Below, piece after piece: positions 28,545 through 37,813 of a stretch of 64,000 nt of DNA. The notes below the pieces were generated by a model that did no database searches, was not told the origin of the DNA, and saw only the letters and a program-made list of their open reading frames with translations. The stretch lies in assembly GCA_947258795.1 (NCBI GenBank), contig CAMYJU010000005.1, positions 62,001 through 126,000 of the forward strand, given 5' to 3'. A program made the translations under genes and the position numbers. Each line of letters opens with the position of its first letter. Position 1 is the first letter of the stretch. Source of the DNA: an uncultured Gammaproteobacteria bacterium (GTDB taxonomy: Bacteria > Pseudomonadota > Gammaproteobacteria > DRJJ01).

Positions 28545-31500
28545 CTACCGATCGAATCGGCTGCTTGCATAAGGCACTGAGGCGCGAGAACCAAGATACC
28601 TTTCAATAGCCTCAATATCACTGGTGGTCAGTGAATCCAGGTAGGACATATCGGTCTTGGCTTTGATTGCCCTGATGAGGTCACGAGCCAATTCACCGCG
28701 TACATCCACACCACTGATGCCGCCACTACCGTCTTCACCGTGGCAGCTGGCGCAGTTGGATGTATACAGTGCTTTCGGTTTGGCTTTACCGATAACCTCT
28801 ACCGGCCTGCTAGTCAGGAAGTCCTCGATGACCTGTACCTCCGTTGCAGACATCGTCGCAGGACTGAGCAACGATGGCCCTGCGATAGCTTGGCTTGCAG
28901 CCTGAGGTTTCGCTGCAGGAACTGCTGGTTTGACCTGAATGGCCTGAGCCAGCTCAGCTGATATGCTGCTACCACTATTCGCTACAGGCTGTACGGTCGT
29001 GATGCCGATATGGCCTTTTCTATCGCGCCAGTTCAGCTCTTCATCGCCCTCACCACCGCCACCTCCGCCGCTGCTATCCAGGAAGCTGGCGATCGCCGCG
29101 ATATCCTTGGATGACAGGAACGACAGGTACTGCATTTCCGCTTCACTCTCTATCGCTTCGGAGATACTGCTGGCTGAATCGCCACGCACATCCTCACCAC
29201 TGGTACCACCGCTACCGTCGGCACCGTGACAGGAACCGCAATGGGTCGCATACAGTCCATCCGGCGTGGTCGGTGTCGGCGCCGTAGCCAGGTAGTCCGC
29301 GATCGCCTGGATATCAGAAGCGGTCAGGAAGCTCAGGTAGCCCATGGACGGTTCATTCACTATACCGCTATTAATGCGGGTCACGTCCGCACCGACCTTG
29401 GAGCTGTTGGTTCCCGGGCCATGACAGCCGGCACAGTTGTTGGTGTACAGGGTCGCACCATCAGCCGGTCCAGTGGGTGGCTGGGTCGGCGCCAGAGAGA
29501 CCAGGTAATCTGCCATTGCCTGGATATCGGACGCCGGCAGCGAGGCCAGGCTGTTCATCGAAGGTACATTCTGTATACCGTTATTGATACGGGTTACATC
29601 TGCACCTGCCTTGGAGGTGTTGGAACCAAAGCCATGACAGCTACCACAGTGCGTATCATACAACTGCTGCCCGTTCGTACCACCTGGTGGTGGCGGCGGT
29701 GGCGGCGGTGCCAGGGACACCAGGTAATCCGCGATCGCCTGGATATCGGACGCCGGCAGTGAACTGAGGAAGTTCATTGATGGTGCATTCACGATACCGT
29801 TGTTGATACGGGTCACGTCCGCACCCGCCTTGGTGCTGGCTGCACCAAAGCCATGACAGCTGCCGCAGTTGCTGTCATACAACTGCTGTCCGTTACTACC
29901 ACCTGGAGGTGGAGGTGGCGGCGTTGTATCCCCATCCAGGAAGTCTGAAATCAGCTGGATTTCCGTAGAGGTCAGGAAGCTCAGGTACTGCATTTCAGAC
30001 TCATCCTGAATTGCTTCACTGATATCACTGGCTGAATCGCCACGCACATCCTCACCACTGCTGCCGCCACTACCATCAACACCGTGACAGGCTGCACAGT
30101 AGGCCGCGTACAGTCCTGATGGTGTGGTCGGTGGTGCCAGTGTGGCCAGGTAATCCGCAATCGACTGGATATCAGACGCTGGCAAGGTACTCAGGAAACT
30201 CATGGAAGGATCATTCGTGATCCCGTTGTTAATACGGGTCACGTCTGCCCCTGCCTTGGAGCTGTTTGCACCAAAGCCATGACAGCCTCCACAGTTGTTG
30301 TCATACAACTGCTGGCCGGTACTACCACCAGGCGGTGGTGGTGGAGCCAGTGACACCAGGTAATCCGCGATTGCCTGGATATCGGATGCCGGCATTGAAC
30401 TCAGGAAGTTCATCGAAGGCACGTTCACAATACTATTATTGATACGGGTGACATCCGCACCTGCCTTGGTACTGGCCGCACCAAAGCCATGACAGCTACC
30501 GCAGTTATTGTCATACAGCGTCTGGCCGTTTCCTCCACCTGGTGGTGGTGGCGGTGGTGTGGTATCCCCGTCCAGGAAGTCCGATATCAGCTGGATTTCC
30601 TGAGAGGTCAAGAAGCTCAGGTACTGCATTTCAGACTCATCCTGAATTGCTTCACTGATATCACTGGCTGAATCACCGCGCACATCTTCACCACTGGTGC
30701 CACCACTACCGTCCGCACCGTGACAGGAGCCGCAGTAGGTAGCATACAGACCGGAGCCTGAAGTCGGCGGCGCCAGCGAGGTCAGGTAATCAGCGATCGA
30801 CTGGATATCGGCCGCCGGCAATGAACTGAGGAAGTTCATCGACGGTTCATTTGCTATCCCGTTATTGATACGGGTGAGATCCGCACCGGCCTTGGTACTG
30901 TTCGCACCGAAGCCATGGCAGCTTCCACAATTGGTATCATACAACTGCTCGCCGGTACTGCCACCTGGCGGCGGTGGCGGCGGTGCAAGAGACACCAGGT
31001 AGTCTGCAATGGCCTGAAGATCGGCTGCCGGCAGTGAACTCAGGAAGTTCATCGACGGTACGTTCACAATCCCGGCATTGATCCGGGCCAGGTCTGCACC
31101 GGCCTTGGTACTGTTGGCACCGAAGCCATGACAGCTGCCGCAGTTGGCATCATACAACTGCTCACCGGTACTGCCACCTGGTGGCGGTGGCGGCGGGGCC
31201 AGAGACACCAGGTAATCCGCAATCGACTGGACATCGGCCGCCGGCAGTGAACTCAGGAAGTTCATCGACGGTTCATTTGCTATCCCGTTATTGATACGAG
31301 TGACATCTGCACCGGCCTTGGTACTGTTGGCACCGAAGCCATGACAGCCTCCGCAGTTGGCGTCATACAACTGCTCCCCGGTACTACCCCCCGGTGGTGG
31401 CGGTGGCACCAGCGATATCAGGTAATCCGCGATTGCCTGTACCTCTGCAGCACTGAGGAAGCTCAATGAGTTCATGGACGGTTCATTCACGATACCATTA

Positions 31501-32825
31501 TTAATGCGAGTTACACCCGCACCCACCTTGGTACTGTTGGCACCGAAGCCATGACAGTTGCCACAATTGGCATCATACAGAGCCTGTCCATCGAGTGGAC
31601 CTGTATCGATCACCGTGACCGTTGCCACATCCGTAGCCTGCAGTCCGTCATTATCGGTTACGGTCAGGGTTACGATATAGGTACCCGCAGAAGAATAGCT
31701 ATGGAGCGGATTCAGGCCGGTACCGGTGGTACCGTCACCGAAATCCCAACTATAACTGACGATGTTACAGTCGGGGTCGGATGATCCGGATCCATCAAAC
31801 TGGACATTGGATCCAACCGTACCGTTATACAGTCTTCCGGTACCGCCACCTGCATGTGCGGTCGGTATATCCACCCCGCTACTGGCGATGGTCGCAGAGG
31901 TACTGGCTGTACCGGTCAGGCCAACACCGTCGGTCACCGTCAGGTCTACATTATAGGTACCGCAACGACTGTATGCGTGCGTCGGGCTGGCAAAGCCGGT
32001 CGCTGAAGCGCCGTCACCGAAATCCCAGCTATAGCTTAACGCGGTACCTTCCGGGTCACTGGATCCGGTACCATCAAACTGTACCGGGGCATTGACGACA
32101 CCGGTTACCGGCGCACCGGCGTTCGCAACCGGTGGGCTGTTGGGTGTCTGCAACACGGTAACGAACGTGGTATCCGTAGCGATATTACCGCTATCGTCAG
32201 TGATCGTGAGCGTCACCAGGATGGTTGCCTGGAAGTTCAGGTTATAGGTAAACAGCGGATTGGCTTCGGTACTGGTGCCATAACCGCTGCCGAAATCCCA
32301 GAAGTAGGCAACAATAGTACCATCCGGATCAGTTGAACCGGCACTACTGAACTGGATCGGAACGCCTGTTGAACCGACATAGGGTCCGTTGATATTGACT
32401 ATCGGCGGTGCACCGCTTCCGACGCATCCCGGGTTATTCGGGTCAACAAAGTTGGCCAGTCCGGCTGGTGGATTCTGGGCACTGACCAGATTGCCACAAC
32501 TGAAACTTGGCATAAACAGTTGCGCAGCTTCCGCATCATTGCTCGTACCATCGCCATCGGAATCAAATGTCCCGATAGCCGAGATACTGTAATTGTTGTT
32601 GCGGAAGTCTACACCGTACTGCGTTAGTAGACCACCGCCATTGAAATTGACATGACAGAGACCGCAATTGGATATTCGCGTCCCGGCCGTTCCGTAGTTG
32701 GTATCGAAATCGTTTTGGTAACTACTGAATGCGAGGGCTTCGGTGCTTGCCAGACTCACTACCAACAACAGTAGTGTATTGAGAAGACCTGACCCCGCTA
32801 ACAGCCTTTGTTTCAGACTTTTCAT
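28545..32825 (-). CDS. Giant exported polycytochrome: 3 PKD domains + 14 CxxCH haem sites
   Basis: The 1426-residue exported protein has a signal peptide (about 1-32, ALA|F), an N-terminal CGLCH (54-58) with a Ca-binding-like DSDGDG (88-93), three PKD domains (about 141-226, 231-314, 321-407, each with a WDFG core), then thirteen monohaem c domains from C421 to C1358. Two types occur: A with CHGFGANSTKAGAD and SMNFLS, and B with CHGADGSGGTSGEDVRGDS and EMQYLS; the order is A A A A B A A B A A A B B. The conserved Met suggests His/Met ligation. PPPPPGG linkers join domains. There is no membrane anchor or sorting signal. It is probably periplasmic or extracellular and electron-carrying; its partners are unknown. 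Confidence 0.9.
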   Translation of the reverse strand: MKSLKQRLLAGSGLLNTLLLLVVSLASTEALAFSSYQNDFDTNYGTAGTRISNCGLCHVNFNGGGLLTQYGVDFRNNNYSISAIGTFDSDGDGTSNDAEAAQLFMPSFSCGNLVSAQNPPAGLANFVDPNNPGCVGSGAPPIVNINGPYVGSTGVPIQFSSAGSTDPDGTIVAYFWDFGSGYGTSTEANPLFTYNLNFQATILVTLTITDDSGNIATDTTFVTVLQTPNSPPVANAGAPVTGVVNAPVQFDGTGSSDPEGTALSYSWDFGDGASATGFASPTHAYSRCGTYNVDLTVTDGVGLTGTASTSATIASSGVDIPTAHAGGGTGRLYNGTVGSNVQFDGSGSSDPDCNIVSYSWDFGDGTTGTGLNPLHSYSSAGTYIVTLTVTDNDGLQATDVATVTVIDTGPLDGQALYDANCGNCHGFGANSTKVGAGVTRINNGIVNEPSMNSLSFLSAAEVQAIADYLISLVPPPPPGGSTGEQLYDANCGGCHGFGANSTKAGADVTRINNGIANEPSMNFLSSLPAADVQSIADYLVSLAPPPPPPGGSTGEQLYDANCGSCHGFGANSTKAGADLARINAGIVNVPSMNFLSSLPAADLQAIADYLVSLAPPPPPPGGSTGEQLYDTNCGSCHGFGANSTKAGADLTRINNGIANEPSMNFLSSLPAADIQSIADYLTSLAPPTSGSGLYATYCGSCHGADGSGGTSGEDVRGDSASDISEAIQDESEMQYLSFLTSQEIQLISDFLDGDTTPPPPPPGGGNGQTLYDNNCGSCHGFGAASTKAGADVTRINNSIVNVPSMNFLSSMPASDIQAIADYLVSLAPPPPPGGSTGQQLYDNNCGGCHGFGANSSKAGADVTRINNGITNDPSMSFLSTLPASDIQSIADYLATLAPPTTPSGLYAAYCAACHGVDGSGGSSGEDVRGDSASDISEAIQDESEMQYLSFLTSTEIQLISDFLDGDTTPPPPPPGGSNGQQLYDSNCGSCHGFGAASTKAGADVTRINNGIVNAPSMNFLSSLPASDIQAIADYLVSLAPPPPPPPPGGTNGQQLYDTHCGSCHGFGSNTSKAGADVTRINNGIQNVPSMNSLASLPASDIQAMADYLVSLAPTQPPTGPADGATLYTNNCAGCHGPGTNSSKVGADVTRINSGIVNEPSMGYLSFLTASDIQAIADYLATAPTPTTPDGLYATHCGSCHGADGSGGTSGEDVRGDSASSISEAIESEAEMQYLSFLSSKDIAAIASFLDSSGGGGGGEGDEELNWRDRKGHIGITTVQPVANSGSSISAELAQAIQVKPAVPAAKPQAASQAIAGPSLLSPATMSATEVQVIEDFLTSRPVEVIGKAKPKALYTSNCASCHGEDGSGGISGVDVRGELARDLIRAIKAKTDMSYLDSLTTSDIEAIERYLGSRASVPYASSRFDR

Positions 32826-33409
32826 AGCGCATTCCCCTATATTTTATTTTATAAATTATTATCTTCGACATATTAATCTTATTATACGTCTGTGCTAGGG
32901 AAATGCTGTTGCCCTAACTGCACCGCACAGGCATCCTATTCTGTGTCTCTTCATCAGGATATTGCTCCTGTACTCCCTGTTATGCAATCACCTTATTATC
33001 GAAATTTTGTTAAATGGTGATGCATTGGCTCCTTAAATAATATATGTAACATATATCACACATGTTTGATAGCGTAATTGATACATATCAACGTCATATT
33101 ACTTTTCCCGAATATTTTAATGATGTCCGTAAAAACACTGATACAATGGAGTTGTATGTTCTGATTGATCAAATCCGGGGCCTCCTACAATCAACCCGTT
33201 TTTATGATTATTTATCAATAATTTATTATTATAAGTTGATTGGATTGGATCAAATGAAGGAGGATGAATTCATCTTGCAAAATAGGTGTTTTCCGGTATA
33301 TGCATTTCAAGATTGCCGCTGAGATAAGCATGCAATAAATTTCAGTCGAATCCATCAACCAGCGATACCCATGCCTGGCCTACATACGCTTGCACCACTC
33401 ATAGCATGA
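32826..33409. other. AT-rich spacer upstream of the cytochrome gene
   Basis: These 584 bases hold the cytochrome promoter region on the minus strand and the downstream side of the cyclase gene. One plus-strand frame (33062-33322, 86 codons) lacks a ribosome site and recognisable motifs and is probably not a gene. No repeat or RNA was recognised. Confidence 0.4.
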
Positions 33410-34738
33410 TCAGAAGCACACGCAGTTTTTCCCCTCGGCCTTGGCCTCATAAAGCCTTTGGTCCGCGCGCTTGAATAACGAGTCCGTATCATCTTTTTCA
33501 TTCAGTCCGGCCACCCCCAGACTAACTGTGACTTGACCGATTTCCCTAAATCTATTCGACTCCACATCGGCACGGATTTTTTCTGCCAAGTGCTGGACAC
33601 CTTCCAGCTCAGTATTGGCACAAATTACGACAAACTCCTCGCCGCCATACCTGACCAGACGGTCATTCTTGCGGATGATACACCTGATCAGATGCACCAG
33701 TTCAACCAACACCCTGTCTCCTGTCTGGTGCCCATAGCTATCATTGATCTGTTTGAAGTCATCTATATCCAGAACGATAATACCAAGCGGCACGGAAGAT
33801 TGCTGGGCACTGACCAGTAAATTGGACAACAATTCCTCGAACTTGCGCCGATTCATTGCATTGGTAAGCGGGTCTGTTTCTGACAACCTGACTTTTTCGC
33901 TGATAACACTCTGTGCCTGCTTGACAATAATATTTGACATTATGTTATCAAGCACCAAGGTCAGTTTATAGATTTCCAGTATATTGATAATCAGTGACAA
34001 CACTTCATAGTAGGCCTCCCTTTTTAGATAAAAAAATATGTTTTCGGTATTCGCAACAAGTCGAAACCTTATCTGCTCTATCTCATCAAAATTGACAGGC
34101 TGCTCGATATCGCCGAGATGATCTTTTATATAAGAGTAAACCGTGTTCTCGCCCATACGCTGGCGCTCAACCAGATTATTTTGCGCCTGGTAGTCCTTTT
34201 GCTCTATGGCTGTAAGCAAATCCATCATCCACTTGTAGTGCTCGATCAAAAAATCCCGTTCCGCACCAAACGTGGCATTCTTTGTCATTGTTATGATTTT
34301 CTGCAAATCATTCTTTTCTTTCCTGATATAGACATCCATATAGCCTTTGGCCATGGCGTCAGAAACAAAGTCAAACAGATCCTCGTTTAGCAGGATCAGA
34401 CGAATATCCCCGATTTTCTCCGCGATTATATCATTAATAATATTTCGCAGGATGGTGGTACCGCTTAAGAACACCTCATAGGGAATGTCATGTTGGTAAT
34501 GAACTACACCAACCTGGTAGTAACGCCTCAGCAAATCCTTCCTGGACTCATGCAAAGTTTCGATAAGATTCTGTTTTTGCCTGAGCAGTAATTTTCTTAC
34601 CTGCTTGTCACTATTAAAGTATTTCGAAAATACCTTGTTAGACAATAATTCATCGTAGAAACGCCTGAATATTTCATCAGCATATTCAACAAGACATATC
34701 AGCTTTTTAAAATCGACCGGTAACAGCGAGTCTCTCAT
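33410..34738 (-). CDS. Globin-coupled diguanylate cyclase
   Basis: Makes cyclic di-GMP in response to a haem-bound gas. Residues 1-150 form a sensor-globin domain; QVGVVHYQHDIPYEVFLSG carries the predicted proximal His80. A helical middle part (about 160-280) resembles the DosC/YddV linker domain. The GGDEF domain has DPLTNAMNRRKFEELL, IVLDIDDFKQINDSYGHQ and an active GGEEF at 365-369. An RxxD inhibitory site (RKND, 356-359) lies five residues upstream, so product inhibition is expected. ATG 34738 has GAGGTG before it; an ATG at 34756 is also in frame. It is monocistronic, upstream of the cytochrome gene on the same strand. Confidence 0.85.
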   Translation of the reverse strand: MRDSLLPVDFKKLICLVEYADEIFRRFYDELLSNKVFSKYFNSDKQVRKLLLRQKQNLIETLHESRKDLLRRYYQVGVVHYQHDIPYEVFLSGTTILRNIINDIIAEKIGDIRLILLNEDLFDFVSDAMAKGYMDVYIRKEKNDLQKIITMTKNATFGAERDFLIEHYKWMMDLLTAIEQKDYQAQNNLVERQRMGENTVYSYIKDHLGDIEQPVNFDEIEQIRFRLVANTENIFFYLKREAYYEVLSLIINILEIYKLTLVLDNIMSNIIVKQAQSVISEKVRLSETDPLTNAMNRRKFEELLSNLLVSAQQSSVPLGIIVLDIDDFKQINDSYGHQTGDRVLVELVHLIRCIIRKNDRLVRYGGEEFVVICANTELEGVQHLAEKIRADVESNRFREIGQVTVSLGVAGLNEKDDTDSLFKRADQRLYEAKAEGKNCVCF

Positions 34739-34999
34739 TTGCCACCTCTGCTTCAAGTAAACAAAATAATACTCACTCTCTCCACAGCCAGCCCTGCAAA
34801 AGACACATCCAAATAATTATTTTTTTAGTAAAAGATTTGCTGCATCGGCCGTCTGGTATCCCGGCATATCCTGACACTACCCGGCAGACCTTACTGCTTT
34901 TTATACATCAATTTCCAACCAGACTGCTAATTCAAGCCAGTGTTCAGCGCCTGGCACTTTAGTCTCAACTCTATCACTTATATTGTAGAATTGACTTAG

Positions 35000-35770
35000 T
35001 CATGACATCTGGGCTTCAAAACCCTTCCGCCACATCCTTAGCGCCAGTGGCCACAGGACCAGTTGTTTCTTACTGGTCTCACCCCACTGGGCAGACAACT
35101 CTTCCGTCATTTCTGTCACGGGGTCAAGCCCGTTCTGTTGCTCATATTTCTTTACCGCAGACCAGGTGTGCAGGTATCCAAGCAGTTGATCAAGGGACCA
35201 CTCTGTTCGCATCTGGAATACAGTACTCTCCAGCTCCTCGAATGGTAGACTGACCGATACATATCCGTCCTCAACCATCCTCCGTTCAGGCGGCCAGTAG
35301 TCTTCCAGTACCGATCTGTACAAGTGATTAACCAGTTTGTCTATTTCCGGATTTATATTCAACAAGCCATATGTCCAGGCGGCCACTATCCCCTGCCGCT
35401 TTAATACCCGTTCCACCTCTTTTGAAAACGCCTGTATGTCGAACCAGTGCAGCGCCTGTGCAACCGTAATCAGATCAACTGAACTATCCTCAATTGAGGT
35501 ATCTTCCGCCTTTTCCGTCTTGTAGATAATACCACTCTTTCTGCTTGCATTCTCGATCTGACTTTTACTGGCATCAGTCGCAATGACTTCTTTGTAGTAT
35601 TCCGATAAAGCCAGGGCCGACTGACCACTTCCGGTAGCACAGTCCCATGCCCGTTCATGTGATGGTGTAAACCCGGACAAATAGACAAAAAGCGCTTTGG
35701 GATAACCAGGTCTGAATATACTGTATGCGTCAGACCCGAATGAAAAATAGTCTTTAAATCCAGATTTCAA
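35000..35770 (-). CDS. Class I SAM-dependent methyltransferase
   Basis: A 256-residue Methyltransf_11-type enzyme. Motif I is WDCATGSGQSALAL near residue 43, motif II VIATDASKSQIENA near 63, then VDLITVAQALHWFD near 100, characteristic of the small-molecule or tRNA-methyltransferase-like YcgJ/Trm9 group. The substrate cannot be predicted. It stands alone on the minus strand, with no operon partner. Confidence 0.85.
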   Translation of the reverse strand: MKSGFKDYFSFGSDAYSIFRPGYPKALFVYLSGFTPSHERAWDCATGSGQSALALSEYYKEVIATDASKSQIENASRKSGIIYKTEKAEDTSIEDSSVDLITVAQALHWFDIQAFSKEVERVLKRQGIVAAWTYGLLNINPEIDKLVNHLYRSVLEDYWPPERRMVEDGYVSVSLPFEELESTVFQMRTEWSLDQLLGYLHTWSAVKKYEQQNGLDPVTEMTEELSAQWGETSKKQLVLWPLALRMWRKGFEAQMS

Positions 35771-36244
35771 TGCGCTCTTCTCCGGTATAATCTGACTCAG
35801 ACTTATATCTCGTCTTCAGGAATCACTTCCGTTTTATCCATAAATAACACTACACGTTTCTCAGTAAAAACGATCTGTTTTTGTTTCCTATAACCTAAGT
35901 CAAGTCAGGCATAACCATCTCCCTGGTATTTGAATTGTGTCAATTATTAGTGCAGGCATTTAAAAAATCAATCTACGTACATGTCACACAAATAATATGT
36001 ATGTAGCACCAAATAAGCAATATACTTCATATAAAAAGGGGCGATAAGTACCCTTTTTAGAATGGGCATATATGTCCATTTATTGTTGCTTTTATTTTTG
36101 GGTAAGCACAAAAAAGTGGCACTAACAGCTTCCATGAGAAAATTTATTACCATGCTAAATGCTATGGTAAGAGACAAGTGTGGATGGGCTTATTGAATGC
36201 TTTATTAGGGGTCCTGACATTAAAGTCGCTTGCTAGGAAATGCC
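35771..36244. other. AT-rich spacer at the distal end of the accessory region
   Basis: The 474 bases have a clearly lower GC content than the core genes. A possible 69-codon minus-strand frame at 35968-36177 has no motif and no ribosome site, and is not called. A stem-loop lies at 36033-36058. No attC was found between this spacer and the phosphatase gene. Confidence 0.4.
36033..36058. terminator. Bidirectional terminator-like stem-loop
   Basis: Arms AAAAAGGG and CCCTTTTT with a 10-base loop; each strand ends in a T-run. It lies about 190 bases beyond the stop of the histidine-phosphatase-like gene and may end minus-strand transcription from the cassette array. Confidence 0.5.
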
Positions 36245-36817
36245 TTACCTTTCTAGCCGTATCCTTCCAAGAACTTCAATTTCACCATCCTCAGCGAGCG
36301 TTCCGACCAAAAGTTCGCCAATGCTGATTAATTCCATGGTTAAAGCATCGATGTTTGGACGATGGTTTACAAAGACGATTGGTGATTTTCCTCGATGTTT
36401 AGTAAGTAGTTCACTCGCAACTGTTTGGAATTCATCCTGACCCTGACTATCTACTGCAGGTCTTTGACGCAAATTCGGATCGGTTAAAAATTTTCCAAAC
36501 GCAATTTGTGCAGTTTCTCTGCACCGACACATTGGCGAGCTGATTGCGATAGGTTTTATGCCACGCTTTTCGAATGCCTCGCCAACTCGCCTAGCTTGTG
36601 CCATACCTTTTGTGGTTAAAGTGCTTTCGCCAACACAATTACCAGATGAATCCCATGCGAGCATGTTGGCGCCATCGCGATTCCCAGTAGACTCAGCGTT
36701 TCGCATAAGTACGACCATATGTTGGTCTTGTTGCAGTTTTTTCCAAAGCGCTTCGTCTGCGACAACTGCCAATGGCAAGAAGAGAAGCGGGATTATCCAC
36801 GTAGCACGCATTTTCAT
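36245..36817 (-). CDS. Exported histidine-phosphatase-fold protein without the catalytic His
   Basis: A 190-residue protein with a signal peptide (about 1-20, AVVA|DEA) and a histidine phosphatase fold: VVLMRNAEST at 35-44, LTTKGMAQARRVGEAF, SPMCRCRETAQIAFG and VFVNHRPNI with His152. In active members the first motif is R-H-G/A; here codon 40 is AAC (Asn) instead of CAC (His), so the phosphohistidine nucleophile is missing. The second His and the Arg residues are kept. It may be a binding protein or an inactivated enzyme. It lies at the distal end of the cassette array and may be its last cassette. Confidence 0.75.
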   Translation of the reverse strand: MKMRATWIIPLLFLPLAVVADEALWKKLQQDQHMVVLMRNAESTGNRDGANMLAWDSSGNCVGESTLTTKGMAQARRVGEAFEKRGIKPIAISSPMCRCRETAQIAFGKFLTDPNLRQRPAVDSQGQDEFQTVASELLTKHRGKSPIVFVNHRPNIDALTMELISIGELLVGTLAEDGEIEVLGRIRLER

Positions 36818-36818
36818 T

Positions 36819-36882
36819 TTCTAATGCCTACATCAGCTGTTGCTGAAGGTGACGGTTTTTTGTGTGATAATGAGCGTTAGCA
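36819..36882 (-). other. Possible degenerate attC site
   Basis: On the minus strand TGCTAAC (36882-36876) and ATTAGAA (36825-36819) flank a 50-base segment whose outer parts are loosely complementary, and the next gene starts two bases after the second box. The core G is replaced, so this is a decayed or coincidental attC. Confidence 0.35.
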
Positions 36883-36938
36883 AATAACACATAAAAACGG
36901 CGCTTTCGAGCGTCCATAGATGATTTTTATATAGTTTA

Positions 36939-37328
36939 TCAAAATAGCTTTATTATTTCTTTGTTATGTAATAGATAAATTTTGATGAAGCCAAAGAGCG
37001 CGAAGGTAGGGTACCCGACAAATGATATGTCTTTCCCATTGAATTCAACCACTGTCCCTTCTAAAGCGCCCTGATAAAGATAATCAGCGAAGCCGATTAA
37101 GCCAAATACACCTATTAGATAGCCAAAGGCTAACAGTATATAACGAGAATATTTAAGGTGAAGTATCAAACTTAATGCTAAATATATAAATAACAACATT
37201 GCGCCCAAGTTAGTAAAAAGAGTTTCGTTGCTTCTATCATTGTCTATTGCGCCGTACACGAAATATGCGGTTAATATTCCTAGCACGCAATAAATTAAAG
37301 TGTAGATGTATAAAATATACTTTTTCAT
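36939..37328 (-). CDS. Cassette-borne hypothetical membrane protein
   Basis: A 129-residue protein with four hydrophobic spans (about 5-25, 40-60, 65-88, 105-122), of low-GC composition. The family is not recognised. Its ATG lies 15 bases after a complete attC (core GTTAGAT), the normal position of a cassette gene, and no promoter of its own is visible. A terminator-like hairpin with a T-run follows its stop near 36890-36920. Confidence 0.6.
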   Translation of the reverse strand: MKKYILYIYTLIYCVLGILTAYFVYGAIDNDRSNETLFTNLGAMLLFIYLALSLILHLKYSRYILLAFGYLIGVFGLIGFADYLYQGALEGTVVEFNGKDISFVGYPTFALFGFIKIYLLHNKEIIKLF

Positions 37329-37342
37329 ATATTTATACAGTA

Positions 37343-37432
37343 ATCTAACGCTTAAGGTCAGCTAACGGGCAACACAGAGCAGAGCGAAGCGACGCAGTGT
37401 GTTGACCGGTCAGATGCAGCGTATTGTTATGT
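37343..37432 (-). other. attC recombination site, overlapping a stop codon
   Basis: A 90-base site read on the minus strand: R'' ACATAAC (37432-37426) to R' GTTAGAT (37349-37343), with long imperfect complementary arms between. R' fits the GTTRRRY consensus exactly. The TAA stop of the upstream cassette ORF lies inside R''. Confidence 0.85.
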
Positions 37433-37801
37433 AATGGCTGGCACGCCATATAGGAATGCTCCTATTAAAAAGAAAACAGTAAGCCCGACAGATGCCTTAT
37501 GTCTTAATTTGTAAAATACAACTTGTTGCACTGCCCTAAATAGCCATAAGCATGATATTAACACTAGCAATGAATTACCTAGCTGTGTATTTAATAGCTC
37601 TTGAGTATGCACAAATGACACATAAGCAAAAATAAAAAATATAAATGTAATGCTTATATTTAAAACTTGCATTGTTGCTTTGTTAACATAGTTTAATGAG
37701 TCCAATGTTTCTGGCCATTTGAATATGCGCCAAAACAGCACATGAAAAATGATGAGTGCAACCGTGTAGGCTCCACCAGCGAAAATGAGTGTTTCATTCA
37801 T
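37427..37801 (-). CDS. Cassette-borne hypothetical membrane protein
   Basis: A 124-residue protein with four predicted spans (about 5-25, 48-68, 78-95, 104-122) and short loops. There is no recognised family. Its ATG is 13 bases after an attC core (GTTATGT) with AAAGAAG before it, and its stop codon is part of the next attC. This is the compact layout of an integron gene cassette. Confidence 0.65.
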   Translation of the reverse strand: MNETLIFAGGAYTVALIIFHVLFWRIFKWPETLDSLNYVNKATMQVLNISITFIFFIFAYVSFVHTQELLNTQLGNSLLVLISCLWLFRAVQQVVFYKLRHKASVGLTVFFLIGAFLYGVPAIT

Positions 37802-37813
37802 TCTTCTTTATTC

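Noticed and set aside
29226-30671. Plus-strand frames within the polycytochrome gene
   Set aside because: They mirror the repeated cytochrome domains and have repeat-derived sequence; the minus-strand gene explains the region.
33062-33322. 86-codon plus-strand frame between the cytochrome and cyclase genes
   Set aside because: No ribosome site, no recognisable motif and AT-rich composition; probably chance.
35968-36177. 69-codon minus-strand frame beside the cassette array
   Set aside because: It overlaps the stem-loop at 36033-36058 and has no ribosome site or homology that I recognise.
36890-36945. Second attC candidate just after the 129-residue cassette protein
   Set aside because: The segment GGACGCTCGAAAGCGCC followed by GTTTTTATG looks like an ordinary terminator, and it lacks RYYYAAC and GTTRRRY boxes in the right places.
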